Shown here: positions 27,634 through 38,253 of the stretch, in pieces
How the letters are laid out: the number at the start of each line of letters is the position of its first letter
Numbering within the stretch: position 1 is the first letter of the stretch
Assembly (NCBI GenBank): GCA_036345935.2
Contig: JADWOT020000006.1
Coordinates: 21,716,967-21,780,966, forward strand
Source of the DNA: Taenia hydatigena
Taxonomy: Eukaryota > Platyhelminthes > Cestoda > Cyclophyllidea > Taeniidae
DNA length: 64,000 nucleotides
Direction of reading: 5' to 3'
Made by a program: the position numbers and the translations under genes
The notes under the pieces: model-generated
Database searches by the model: none
Seen by the model: only the letters and a program-made list of their open reading frames with translations
What the model was told of the DNA's origin: nothing

Positions 27634-30600
27634 TTACCAGACGCGACTGAGAGGGCTGGCCGACACGTATCCGTTCTCCTTCACCATTACACTGGCAATG
27701 CGTTTGTGCAGGTTGGCCTTCTGTTTGAAACTAGACAGCTCGCCTTCTAGACGGTCCAGTGTCTCCAAAGTGAAGAGTTCGGCCAATTCCAGCTGGAGAG
27801 AGGACGATTGAAATGTAAATGAACAGATCTACCCAACAGCCTCAAGCTCAATAAGTGTGTGTGCGCTTGCCCGTTCTGAGAGAAGAACTCGTTTAAAAGT
27901 CGAATTTGACTGACATCTGAGTAGCATAAACATTGGGACTCACCTCGTTATTGTGGTATTTCACTCCAATACTCTTCGCTCTTGATGCCCTACTCAAAAC
28001 TGCAGTCATCGCGAACAGTCCCACTGCCAAATCAGAGAGCAGCCACAGGGAGAGTTGGTCCCCAGTTACTGTCTAAATATTTGAAGAAATCATCGACAAA
28101 CAACGCTACGGAGACAGAAAAAAGAGACACTAGCAATGAAAACTCACATTTGCATGGAGAATAAGGACCTGCCTAGTCAACTCGTACGTCTGCACTACAA
28201 GACGCGCCAGTCGATCCCCCAGAGCTCCAAGGTTGGGATGAAGATGATCACCGACACGCGTCGAGGCTCGTATGCCTCGCTCTGTTTCCATTTTTGCTGC
28301 AGTAACGACAGCGGGTGGTGCGCTCCAGCCGCAAGCCAACAATGCCGTTCGCCAATCCTTGCGCCAAGCCTCGCGCAGCATGTACAGCATATGCTGTGAA
28401 GGGCTGCGTGCACACTCCACAAAATGGCGTAACTCCTTCCCAACCTTGGAGAGACTAGCGGAGGCGATGTAGACGCGAAGGAGGTCATTCACACCCTAAG
28501 GTGTATCCAAAAAAGTACACTGATAACTCCTCACTCAAGGCTTCGCTTTCCATCAAGACGCTTGCTGAATAGCGGAGGCTCCAACAAATGGACCCTCAGG
28601 GGTTATTGGCATAATAGAACTTACCATGAAGGAAGTGAGTACCCTTGCATCACGCAAATATCGTTCCACTGGCAGTTGTTTGGTAAATCCCAGCGCTCCA
28701 GCCAACGCAATGCAGTCATTCAACAGGGCAAGAGTAGTTTCAGTTGCAAAAAGCTGAAAGAGTGAAATCTCTGACTAATAAGTGTGTCTAGGAAAGAAAA
28801 ACACCCACCTAGAAGGAAAAGGAATCCCTCTTCCCAAGTTCCAGCAATTTTGAAGGCTTGAGCTAAAACTGACGATACATTCACCTTGGGTTAAGAATAA
28901 AGTAGCAGTAGAAACATTAGACTTAATTAAAACGCTCTATATGGGCGGGAGAGCTTCACAAATGGTCGGATGGGCAGATAAGTGGATGAGTAACCTGATC
29001 ATTTAGGATCCAATGATATTCATGACTGGTAGGATTTGTACGCACCAGGCAGAGGTCAAGTCACAGCAGCCTACGGCTTCACCCTGGTTGATAGGAGGTG
29101 AAATGCAGAATCTGAATGTCTTAAACAGGGACTAACAAACGGACCGACCACCAATCGTAGCAATAGACGAATCAATGTGGAGGTAAGACGAGGTTTCATG
29201 CCCAATAAGTGACGGAAGACACATGGATAATAACAAATAACTCAGTTAGCAATCTACGCAACATTAAGGTGGGTAATTGCTACCGAGATCAAAAAGTAGT
29301 GGGAATGGGGAATAGCAAGCAAGGCTTAAGTATAGCTGTGAAGACCAGGCGCGGGCAAGCAGACAGACCCACCACCTCGGTAACAGGTGAATTAATTAAT
29401 CTCTACTGTTATGATTAAATAATAGCGAAAGTGGGTCAATATCATAAAAACATAACAAGGAAGTGAAACACATGATCTCGACCCATGAGTCGGTAATCAA
29501 TGGAGAGGAGACAAACAAATAAAGTGAGCCTGAAAGCAGATGAAAAACTAGCCGACCTTAACTACCGACGACTCAATCATCAAATCGCGCTGTGGTCGTG
29601 AAGTCAGAAAACCAGCCACAAGGTAGGTAACCGACTCCATCGCATAGAGTTGGGCGGCAGAGTGGGCTAACCGACGCTGCACCACGCCAAAGTGACTGAG
29701 AGGATGTCCAGACTGATGACGCATGTTGCAATGCTCCGTAAGAGCGTCCAGGACATCGCGACAGAGACCCACGCATAGACCGCCCACCAAGTAACGCTCA
29801 CCACATGCGATTCGTCCAGAGAGCTAGGAGCGAAATAGAGGGAAACAAAGTAAAATACTTTGATAAAAAAGGATGCAGTGGAGTGGATAACAAAATTACC
29901 AAAGCTTCCAAAGACCCTCCCATCTTGATTTCGGAGTTTAAATAGGCTCTCTTCTTTTACTCCTTCTTCGTAGTAGAGGTAAGCGGCAACAATGCTCTGG
30001 ATTATTACCTCAAAAGAACTGTTAAAAGCAGCAGATTTTTATTTTAATGACACTTGATCTTTAACTCCCACGTTTTGACTACCTTGGCTGCCTTATAACC
30101 CCTCGAGGGAATAAAAGGTTCACTATATTGGTGCGAAGGGAAAGCGAATCCAGTTAAAAAGGAGACTCGCGATGCAGAGGAGCAAGCATAGAAGCACCGA
30201 TGCAGAGGAGCAAGCATAGAAGCACCGAAAGTGTCATTCAAAACAGCAACATTTAATGCGATTGCTACCGATTCAAAGAGAACGGTAGCTTCACACATCA
30301 TTCTCTAGCATGTCTTGTTAAAACGGAAAAAAGCTCCTGACAGACAGGAAACTCACCTCGGTGCCGGAGCCCAAAGCGCCCAGAACATTCTCCACCGGTA
30401 TTCGAACATCCTTGAAGATTACATCAACGACTGGAAAAGGCAAAGATTGGTGGGTCGGCAGATAGATGGGCATAAAGACAAATAAAAAGAATAAACCTAC
30501 GATCAAGCCCCCTAAGTCCAATTCTCTCTAGCGGTGGTTGAGCCTCAATAGTTCCCTCGAAACCACGTTCCACCAGAAAAGCGGAAAGCTTATCCTCCTT

Positions 30601-32937
30601 TTCTCCCTTCAAGGAAGCAGCGGGAGGAGTTAAAAAGGAGGAAAAAAGCATTCAACGGGGATCGTGGAAGACTGGTACCATCCAAACACGAAATATTCTG
30701 ACAGAAGGAAATACAGACCACAAACCTTTTCGTTGGAAACGGAGGTGAGTGCAAAAACAGTGAAGACATCGGCGCGTGAGCCATTGACAACCCAGGCCTT
30801 GCGACCGTTGAGGATGTAGTGCTTACCGTCTGGACTGAGAATGGCTCGAGTCTGGGATTGTGCTGATGTGGATCCGCTGGAACCAAAACCGAAAAAAGTG
30901 GGCAACGACCAAGGCAATTTAATTGTTCCGCGATTATTTTACCTTTGTTGCACAAGCTCCATGATGTGAATTGGTGGACACACAAAAGTCACTGAAAGCT
31001 AAGGAGATAATCAATCAAGCCCCGACAATAGCAAACATTGCAACAGCACGCATGACAAAGTGAGTAGCATATGAGTTGAAAATATTAAATAAAAGAGTAA
31101 CAGGTAAATAAACTTCCGGGAAAAAGAAGGCTATGAAATTAGATAAGCGAACAAAAGCCTATCAAATCTATAAAATAGTAAACATACTGACAACCGTACT
31201 TACATCGAAATAAGTAGTTCGTGTGCAGGATGACATCATGGCTATATGCTGTCACTTAATTGACAAAAGGTAGACCGGCAATTTAAAAGTGGCGCTAGCA
31301 ATATGCATAGAACACTACCTGGAGGCCTCAGCCAAACAGAATGCCGCAATCTTTTCCCCAGATGCAAGAGCTGGAAGGTATTTCTCCTTCTGCGCCGCGG
31401 TACCCGCGAGTTGAAGACCCTAGAGGGCAACACAGATCTTCAGTTTGCGTCTGATCAAGAAGTACTGGAAATGCGGGAGAAACTAACACGATGCGGGTAC
31501 TGGTGCACTTCTTTGAAGAGCGACACTGATGTACAAGTTTTCTTTAGGTGTATTGTGGAAGGACACCCATCATAACTTTCAATCAAGGACTTTGAAGAAG
31601 AGCAAAATACCGACGATAAGATATCGAAAGAGACATCCAGACACATTAAAGAAACCTAAATATTGGGGGTCGCTCGAAGGAGACATGAAGTGGTTCAAAG
31701 ACGACCCTGTACCCTTTCACAGGCAACTCAAAAGAACCAGCTTTAAAGGAGAGCAAAAATGGTAATCAGAACTGGACCTCCAAGCTCTGAGGCTTATTAA
31801 CGGTGCCAGCGCCAAAGTTATTACTGTTTAACTCTCCCATAGCACATATAAAAGCAAGGAAACATACCTTCAAGCCGAGAGCTTCGTGTACCGTGAAAGT
31901 GGCAAAGAGTGAAGGGTCATATCCCATTGCTTCAGCAACGAGAACAGACTCAAGCGGGGTCATGCCCAATCCTCCATAATTTGGGTCAACTCGTTGACCA
32001 AAGAGACCCATGGTTTTGCAATCGCGAAGCACATCCTCTGGAATGACACCCTTCTCGTCAATTGATTTGCTGTCAACTAGAGAGGAATGGGGTAGATAAA
32101 GAAGTTTTAACTGGGATTGAGTGATAGATTTAAGAAATAGAGGCTGAAGGTGAAATTGTTAATCAAACCTTTGGTTACCCAGTCCTCCACGGTACAGAAT
32201 AACTTGTTGATTTGGATCACCTCCTCCTTTGTCGGCAGTTCGGGGTATTCTAAAAGTTCCTGAGGGCAAAATAAATGGAAGAATGAAGAGGTAAGTGGTG
32301 CGTGAAACGACGCAATCAAAGTAGCAAGAGTTAGAGTCAAGCAAGAATCGGATACATGAAGTAAAGCCATTATGGAGTAGTCAAAATCACCGACATCCGC
32401 TGATTCCGATTTAAAAAGGAACTGTTGGTCCAACATTTCTAGAGTAAAGGAGCAGTGCCTCACTCCTTATCTGCAGTATTTCAACGGCAAGAATCCATTT
32501 CTCAAAGCACCTGAGAGTCCCGTTACAGAAGAACACCCGTTTCCCCTTTTCCCAAAAAAGACCCTGAATTCCGAGATTTTCGATGGAAAATATAATTGAG
32601 CATCAACGATAAGCATGCTGCTTAGTTGATCGGATCAACAGGGTAAATATTACGATTAGATAATGTTAGAAACATCGTAAAACCATACCAATTGTAGCTT
32701 CCCAAGAAAATAACTGGGAATGAGAGGAGCATCTGAGACGGCGTATCTTCGCGTCATATCAGGCATCTGCATAGCAACAGTGGGGCGGTTGACAAATTTC
32801 CTCAGAGATGGTAGAATCAACTTCTCATCGTCCGGTTCCTCCCTACCCTTCGTCGGAATTTTAGCGCTAGTAGAGAACGCCCAGCATTGATAACTTCTGT
32901 ATGACGCGGCTGTCATGAATCGGCGTAGCATATTCAT
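27634..32937 (-). CDS. ACAD9: ACAD9-like acyl-CoA dehydrogenase family protein, catalytic Glu replaced
   Basis: Thirteen exons, high to low, are 32937-32689, 32259-32169, 32076-31868, 31419-31319, 30876-30726, 30606-30501, 30430-30357, 29923-29900, 29823-29557, 28753-28625, 28495-28148, 28072-27944 and 27792-27634 (stop TAA). They close in frame to 678 residues. The N-terminus ([13 protein letters not shown]...) looks like a mitochondrial presequence. Family landmarks are [72 protein letters not shown] and [12 protein letters not shown], followed by the long C-terminal domain shared by VLCAD and ACAD9. At the active site the usual FEGTN reads FMGVN (Met467). Human ACAD9 works with NDUFAF1 and ECSIT to assemble complex I, and that role does not require dehydrogenase activity. 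It lies downstream of NDUFAF3 on the same strand. The 24-bp eighth exon is inferred from phase and length. Confidence 0.9.
30171..30226. repeat. Perfect 28-bp tandem duplication
   Basis: Two identical adjacent 28-bp units (each starting GATGCAGAGGAGCAAGC) lie in the seventh intron of the ACAD9-like gene. Identity over the full unit suggests a recent event. Confidence 0.9.
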
Positions 32938-32953
32938 TGATGTTGGTTTTCCT
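32938..32953 (-). promoter_or_regulatory. Candidate trans-splice acceptor for the ACAD9-like mRNA
   Basis: On the minus strand a splice-acceptor-like AAACTAG ends 14 nt before the proposed ATG. The 304-bp gap to the upstream NDUFAF3 stop holds no AATAAA or ATTAAA on that strand. In flatworms this arrangement is typical of downstream genes in polycistronic units that receive a spliced leader. This is inference only. Confidence 0.3.
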
Positions 32954-33241
32954 AGTTTTTTTTAGATAGGAGGGCATAAGTTGCAAAATGCAGAAACGAC
33001 TCACGAAGACAAGAATCGATGTTGAGACAGGAAGCAAAGGAAATAAAGCTCAGAGACGGTAAAAGATGTGACACCAGTGAAGGCATGTATCGTTAAAATT
33101 AACATGACTGTACATGACACGAGTGAACAGGTCAACCACGAGACATAAACAAAAATATCACTGTTTGTCTTTATCCAGTGGATTCATGAGTCTCTTCAGA
33201 AAGGTAGGAGCCTCAGGTGTTGGGAGTTTTCTAATCTTCGA

Positions 33242-34042
33242 TTACTCTTCAATAGATAGCTGGATATCTCTGGCTGTCTCGAGCTGTTTCAGGCGTTGCC
33301 GATCGTCGTACACATCCCTGCGGATCGGAGGGATGAGAGCAGCCGCAGCGTAACGACCTTCGAAATTGAGAAAGTTAAAAGTGCCCACAGCTAGCGCCTA
33401 GAAGCAAGAATTAGGACTTAACAGAGAGTTAACCACCAAGCAGGAGTTTAAAAAACGTACAGTTGGTAAGACTTCAACACCCAATTTGTGCTTCCAACAC
33501 ATGTTCATTATTTCACGTTGGTTAATTTTCTCACTAGCAGCACCCTTGCCAATAACCAGGATTTCTAAATTATTAGTTGTTGAACAAGACTGTTTTCAAA
33601 AAAATACCTAATTCAGGACACAAAACTCTAAACAATGACAGGGAATCCTCGTTGATGTCTTCTGCCGAATTAACCTGAAAAGGATTAATTGAAAAGCATA
33701 AATACTAAATCTTACCCTCCAAGAAAATGCACTTTGCGGAAACGAAACCATGGGACCACGAATAACTGTCCCATTGCTAAGCATAAACCCATTTTCGCTG
33801 TAGGAGACGATGTAGGCACCAGCGAGGCTATAATTAACAATATTTACGTTTGCGGAGATTGAACCCTTTTTAGGGTCAATTATCGCATCTGCAACTGAAG
33901 AGAAATGACAGTGGTCACAAGTAGCACCACACTTGATTGTGCAACCCCTAGAGCAAAGCACACCGCGCCCAAGACTAAGGCGTGACCAAACAAGCCCAAA
34001 CTTGTTCATACTTGTAACTGCCAAGAGTAATGCTTTAAACAA
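33242..34042 (-). CDS. NDUFAF3: NDUFAF3-like mitochondrial complex I assembly factor
   Basis: Four exons, high to low, are 34042-33716, 33674-33608, 33564-33461 and 33397-33242 (stop TAA). They are in phase throughout and encode 217 residues; the human protein has 184. Diagnostic stretches are YIVSYSENGFMLSNGTVIRG, DINEDSLSLFRVL, EILVIGKGAASEK and VGTFNFLNFEGRYAAAALIPP. These align with the human counterparts around YIDSYNSRGFM, ITEDSFSLFWLL, EIVVVGTG and ATFNFLCHEGR...ALIPP. The family acts in the mitochondrial matrix with NDUFAF4 in building the Q-module of complex I. The three introns are 41, 43 and 63 nt. The first 50 residues are cysteine-rich and unlike the family, so translation may begin at a later Met (for example residue 12). 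Confidence 0.9.
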
Positions 34043-34355
34043 AAAATCCTTAAATTGTTTAATTTGAATTTATTTAGTGTAAGACTAATATTTATTTTTT
34101 TATTTTATTGCAGATGCAAATTTGCTAAATCCTATATTTGCATGCGTCTGGGCAAGGAGCGCGCACTATGAGGTGGTGTGTTGTGCTCGCCGGTCAGGCG
34201 CGGTCTGGGCTCCTAGATTTTGTGGTGATTTATTGCCGTTCTTAAGGAAAAAAGGTTTGTTTTTATTATTTTGCTTTTTTTGCTTTTTGACTGCTACGGG
34301 CAGTTTGCGATTCTTTATAAATGATGCAACATCGTTCCAACTTGCAGCACAGCAA
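34043..34355. promoter_or_regulatory. Shared 5' region of two divergent genes (candidate bidirectional promoter)
   Basis: The proposed start codons of NDUFAF3 (minus) and the R3HCC1L-like gene (plus) are 313 bp apart and point away from each other. The stretch is T-rich around 34080-34112. Part of it, from 34122, is open in frame with the downstream gene, so an earlier start there cannot be excluded. Confidence 0.45.
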
Positions 34356-36377
34356 ATGGCAACTAAAACCGACTCTCCGGGTTCGAAAAGACCGTCTATT
34401 GAAATCTACGTTCCTCCCAGCCTTAGAAATTCCCGCTTGCTAAGGCAAAAGGAGTGCATTTCGCCTTTGTGCTCTCGTACAAACACAGAGGATCGCGGAA
34501 AACAATCTCCTAGTGACCTTCTCGATACTCTCCAGCACTTGACCCTCAACAGCGATGATTTCGTAGACTTTGGGCTCTCTTTTCAGGATGAAAAGCCAAA
34601 AGAAGTCGTTAAAGTTCCTGTTGGTGCCTCTAACAACTATCTCCAAGGCCCCGATCTTGACTACGATAAACTGCAACACATAATCGAACTCTACGACTTC
34701 CCAGCCGACCTTGAGACCATGACCCTTGAAACTGTATTGCGTCCCTTTAACGAGAGTGGGTTCATTCTTAAATGGGTAGATGATACTCATTGTCTCGCCG
34801 TCTTCTCCTCCTCTCTCACCGCGGAACAAGCCCTACGAAGCATCAAAGGGGTTCTTATCAAGGTTTTAAAATCCATTGCAGAATTTTTTTCCTCTTATTG
34901 ATTTAATAGGCTAATTGTTTTCCTTTATTTTACTGATAGGCTCGCGCATTAGCGGAGGCATCTTTGGCTTCGAAATGGAAAATTGCCAAGTCTCCGGGAG
35001 ATTGGGCAATGCCTTACAAGAAACGACCGCCATGTGATAGTAGCGTCGCCAATCGAATTATCTCCTCTCATCTTGGGTTGCCGCGACCTAAACCATCTTC
35101 CACTGCTTTGCAAGCTCAAAAGGAGGCGAAAGGTGAATGACGCTAGAGGTTAAATTACTCTCATGCTCTCGTTTCACGCTTGTATGTGACCTAGAGTATT
35201 TGCATGATTATCCACCTGCTATCATTATATTGATCAGTAGCGTAGGCTTTTGTTGTTCGATTTATTAACTAATTACGTATTGTGGTTTCTTGCCACTTAA
35301 ATTACTTTTATTTCGCCTGGGGTTCAACCCCTTCGTAGCTTTTAAAGATTGGATAAGTGGTTTCAGAGGTTCCACCATTCATCACGTATAATAACCCTTC
35401 ATTGATTCCGGAGTAATTGGGTAAGATCGAACTCTGATGTGGTGATCATGTTACGTGCACACCAGATGGTCGATTGATTGGTGTTTTGACGACCCTATTG
35501 GTGTGATCCTACGAATCTCTTCTCGTTTACTACCACGGTGCATCAGAGATTGTTCCTTTCTTCTCTGGGTTGACTCTCCACCTATGTCATGAGATTTTGG
35601 GATCCGTGAGCTGGTTTAGCGATAGGCTGACAATTTTGCCTTTGCGTTGTATTCAGTTTGCAAAGGCGCTATTCTTGTTCCACTCATTCCAAAGGCTCCT
35701 CAAGATCCTGTATCTCCTGTCAAGCACAGAGGCTTCCTAGCCTTTCTAAACCGTCTTCCATCGATGATGATCTTGTGAGACAACCTTTTTACCTTGTGAA
35801 AGACTTATTTACAGCGGGGATTAACTATCCTATGTGTCACTCAACTTTGGCCTCGATAGCTTGCTTCTAAGGTTGAGGGTCTCTCCTCCCCCTCCCATAT
35901 CTGTCCCTCGTCGTTACTGTGGTTCGGCTAAAGTCATAGTTTTCAATTTCCCTTCTTCTGAATGATTTCAAATTACTAGTTTCATTTTGTGGTAATGCTT
36001 TAGCAGCCAATCATCTAGCGCAGAGTAAAAAATACCGGAAAGCTCTTGAGTCGAACTACTCTATCGGTTAAAATATGCTATTCTGGTTGGTTTTATACTT
36101 TTATTTAGAAGGTAAAATACCGTGAAACCGTGCAAATAACTGGTCAAATCAAGAAATGTCAACGTTCTTTAATTAGCCTTCCGTTCTGCGATAATTGTTG
36201 AGCTTTCTGAGCTGCTGGCCTTAGGCTTCACAAGCTCTATCAAAGTGTCATTTTAAAAGTCGATTGATCCACTCAGTGTCGTTGTCAACCCTATATCTTA
36301 CCACTCATTTTTATCTGCCTTCAGAGCGGCGAGAGCGAAGAGAGCAGAATCGGAGGGCAATGTGGGGCGACGATTAG
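34356..36377 (+). CDS. R3HCC1L: R3HCC1L-like protein (C-terminal RRM-like region)
   Basis: Three exons, 34356-34862, 34940-35132 and 36325-36377 (stop TAG), join in phase to 250 residues. Recognisable parts are an N-terminal EIYVPPSLR (like the ALYVPKARR element of the family), then HIIELYDFPADL and ILKWVDDTHCLAVFSS with TAEQAL at about residues 108-160. A basic ERRERREQNRRAMWGDD tail matches the charged family end that finishes in a W-x-x-x-D motif. The protein is far shorter than human R3HCC1L. No R3H domain is visible, which is also true of vertebrate R3HCC1L. The ATG at 34356 was preferred because the reading frame only starts to look like the family there. Its function is poorly known; the vertebrate protein has been linked to the exon junction complex. 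Confidence 0.8.
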
Positions 36378-38253
36378 TCGCTGCCGCCCAATCGCACCAT
36401 CACAACTGGCATTTACGGCATCCAATCGGACAAAGCTTCCCACCTTAACGTTGCTACTTATTTAACATAAGTAGGCGGTGTGTTCTACCTTTTGCACATT
36501 GCGATAACTGCCGTCTGTTTTTAGCGATCTCTGTGTCCCGCAATCAATTTTAAAGCTGTAGCGAGTAATGTTTCGGATTTTTATGTTTTGTGCAAAGGCG
36601 TGACTAGGAAAAATAGTTGGCTCAAATTCGTACGCTACTGATGCTTTCGGAAAAAAAATAATAAACTGAAGCAGTGTCGGAAAGTATCACCAAAATTTGG
36701 AGGTTACCGAGCGCTAGAGTACGATAGAGATGCAGATCCTCAAAAGTTGGGCGGTGCTTAATGCGAGGTGTAGAATCGTGGGAGGAACAAATTCACTCAA
36801 AGGTCTTCCGAATGAACACAAAAATCAAGCTTCTAGATGGAAAAAAGAATCAAGGTAAAGCTTGAATTCAAACAATGGATGCTTAGTCTGTGTGTTCTCG
36901 TGGTCGCCTTCCTGTTCCTCCAGTGGGAAGCCGCGCCGTCAAGGGAATATAGGATTGAGAATGATAGAGTGAAGACACCAAAAGCCAAATAACCTCTGAT
37001 TTGCCTTTATTCAGACGACGAACCTGTCACGATCATGCTCTGTACACCCAAGATAATTTCTTTAGTTTCAGGAGACTAATTGCCTTTCGTGTGATGAACT
37101 ACAGACGCAATGACTCGCTAAGAATCGCAAAATACCAGAAGGCTGGACAACAAGCGTGGCGTAACCTATCACCTCGACGAAAGTGGGCACAGCATCGTGA
37201 TGTTTACGAGAGCTCTTCCCTCCCCCCAAATACATTTATGATCGGTAAAGCAGTCAGTGGCCATTCTTGGTCTCACATCACAGTAGAGAAAGACCACCGA
37301 ACTCTTTCATGTCTCGATATCTCCTTCACAAAAGCTCAAGGGAAGGGAACCGTTCTCGCCGTAAAACATCGCCTAACTTTAAGCCACACGAAGTCTGCTG
37401 GGGATGATGCGATATTTAGGAATCAGAGATAGAGTAGAAAGCCCTCGTCTGTCTTCTGCGTCTGCCGTCCCATGAATTCACTTCACGAAAAAATTTGCCA
37501 TAACGGTCGAGTAAGGCTGGGCTAGCTGACGCTCAAAAACAAAGAAGTTCACCCGTCGTTAGGGCGAAAAGAAACCTGGGAGATTAGTCTTACAGTTTCT
37601 TTCTTAAACTTCTGTCTTCAAAAAGAAGCCAAACACTGCGGCGTGAGAAGGAGGATTTGAAAATAAACACAACATCTGAGCGCTAATGAAGTAATCAAAT
37701 GTGAGTACAAACAAGCACATTAGGTATGAGTGATGCTTCCCTATTTTCCCAACAAAATTGCGCTGGTGCAGCATTTGAACCCCCAGAAAATAAGCAACCC
37801 AGCAGAGTCATGTCCAAAAGGAGAAGAACATGGAGAAGACACCCAGTCTTTATTTTCATACAATCGAATGCACCAAAACACGTCCTGAAAAGACCTGACA
37901 TTTCAACAGAAGAGGGAGAAAATGGAGCTAAGCAACCGAAGTGCTGAATAAGGAGGCTTCACTTTGGATGGCAAAACGCAATAGGGAGAACAACCAAACC
38001 ACCAAAACCCACACTTCTATGGTACATCAAATGGTGGGACGGGAGAATTGAACAGGTCGCGGCAACGCGTTCGTTAAAACACACATTTACGACAAAAACA
38101 GCACCCTTTTGGAAAAAAGTTTCCTAATCTGGTATGGAATCAAATCGTTAAAACAATATTCTGTGTCATAAAAACATTGATTCACCGGATTTTATGAGAG
38201 TGTAAATTCAAACCCGTAAAATACACATTTTATGTTAAATATGTAGTAACAGA
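36378..38253. other. Intergenic stretch with AATAAA at 36660
   Basis: AATAAA at 36660-36665 is a plausible poly(A) signal, 283 nt after the R3HCC1L-like stop. A 143-codon open frame at 37001-37432 (+) has no recognised relative and no supporting splice pattern. I see no other gene. Confidence 0.4.

Noticed and set aside
37001..37432. 143-codon plus-strand open frame
   Set aside because: The length is unusual, but no motif or relative was recognised and the start context and downstream region give no support.
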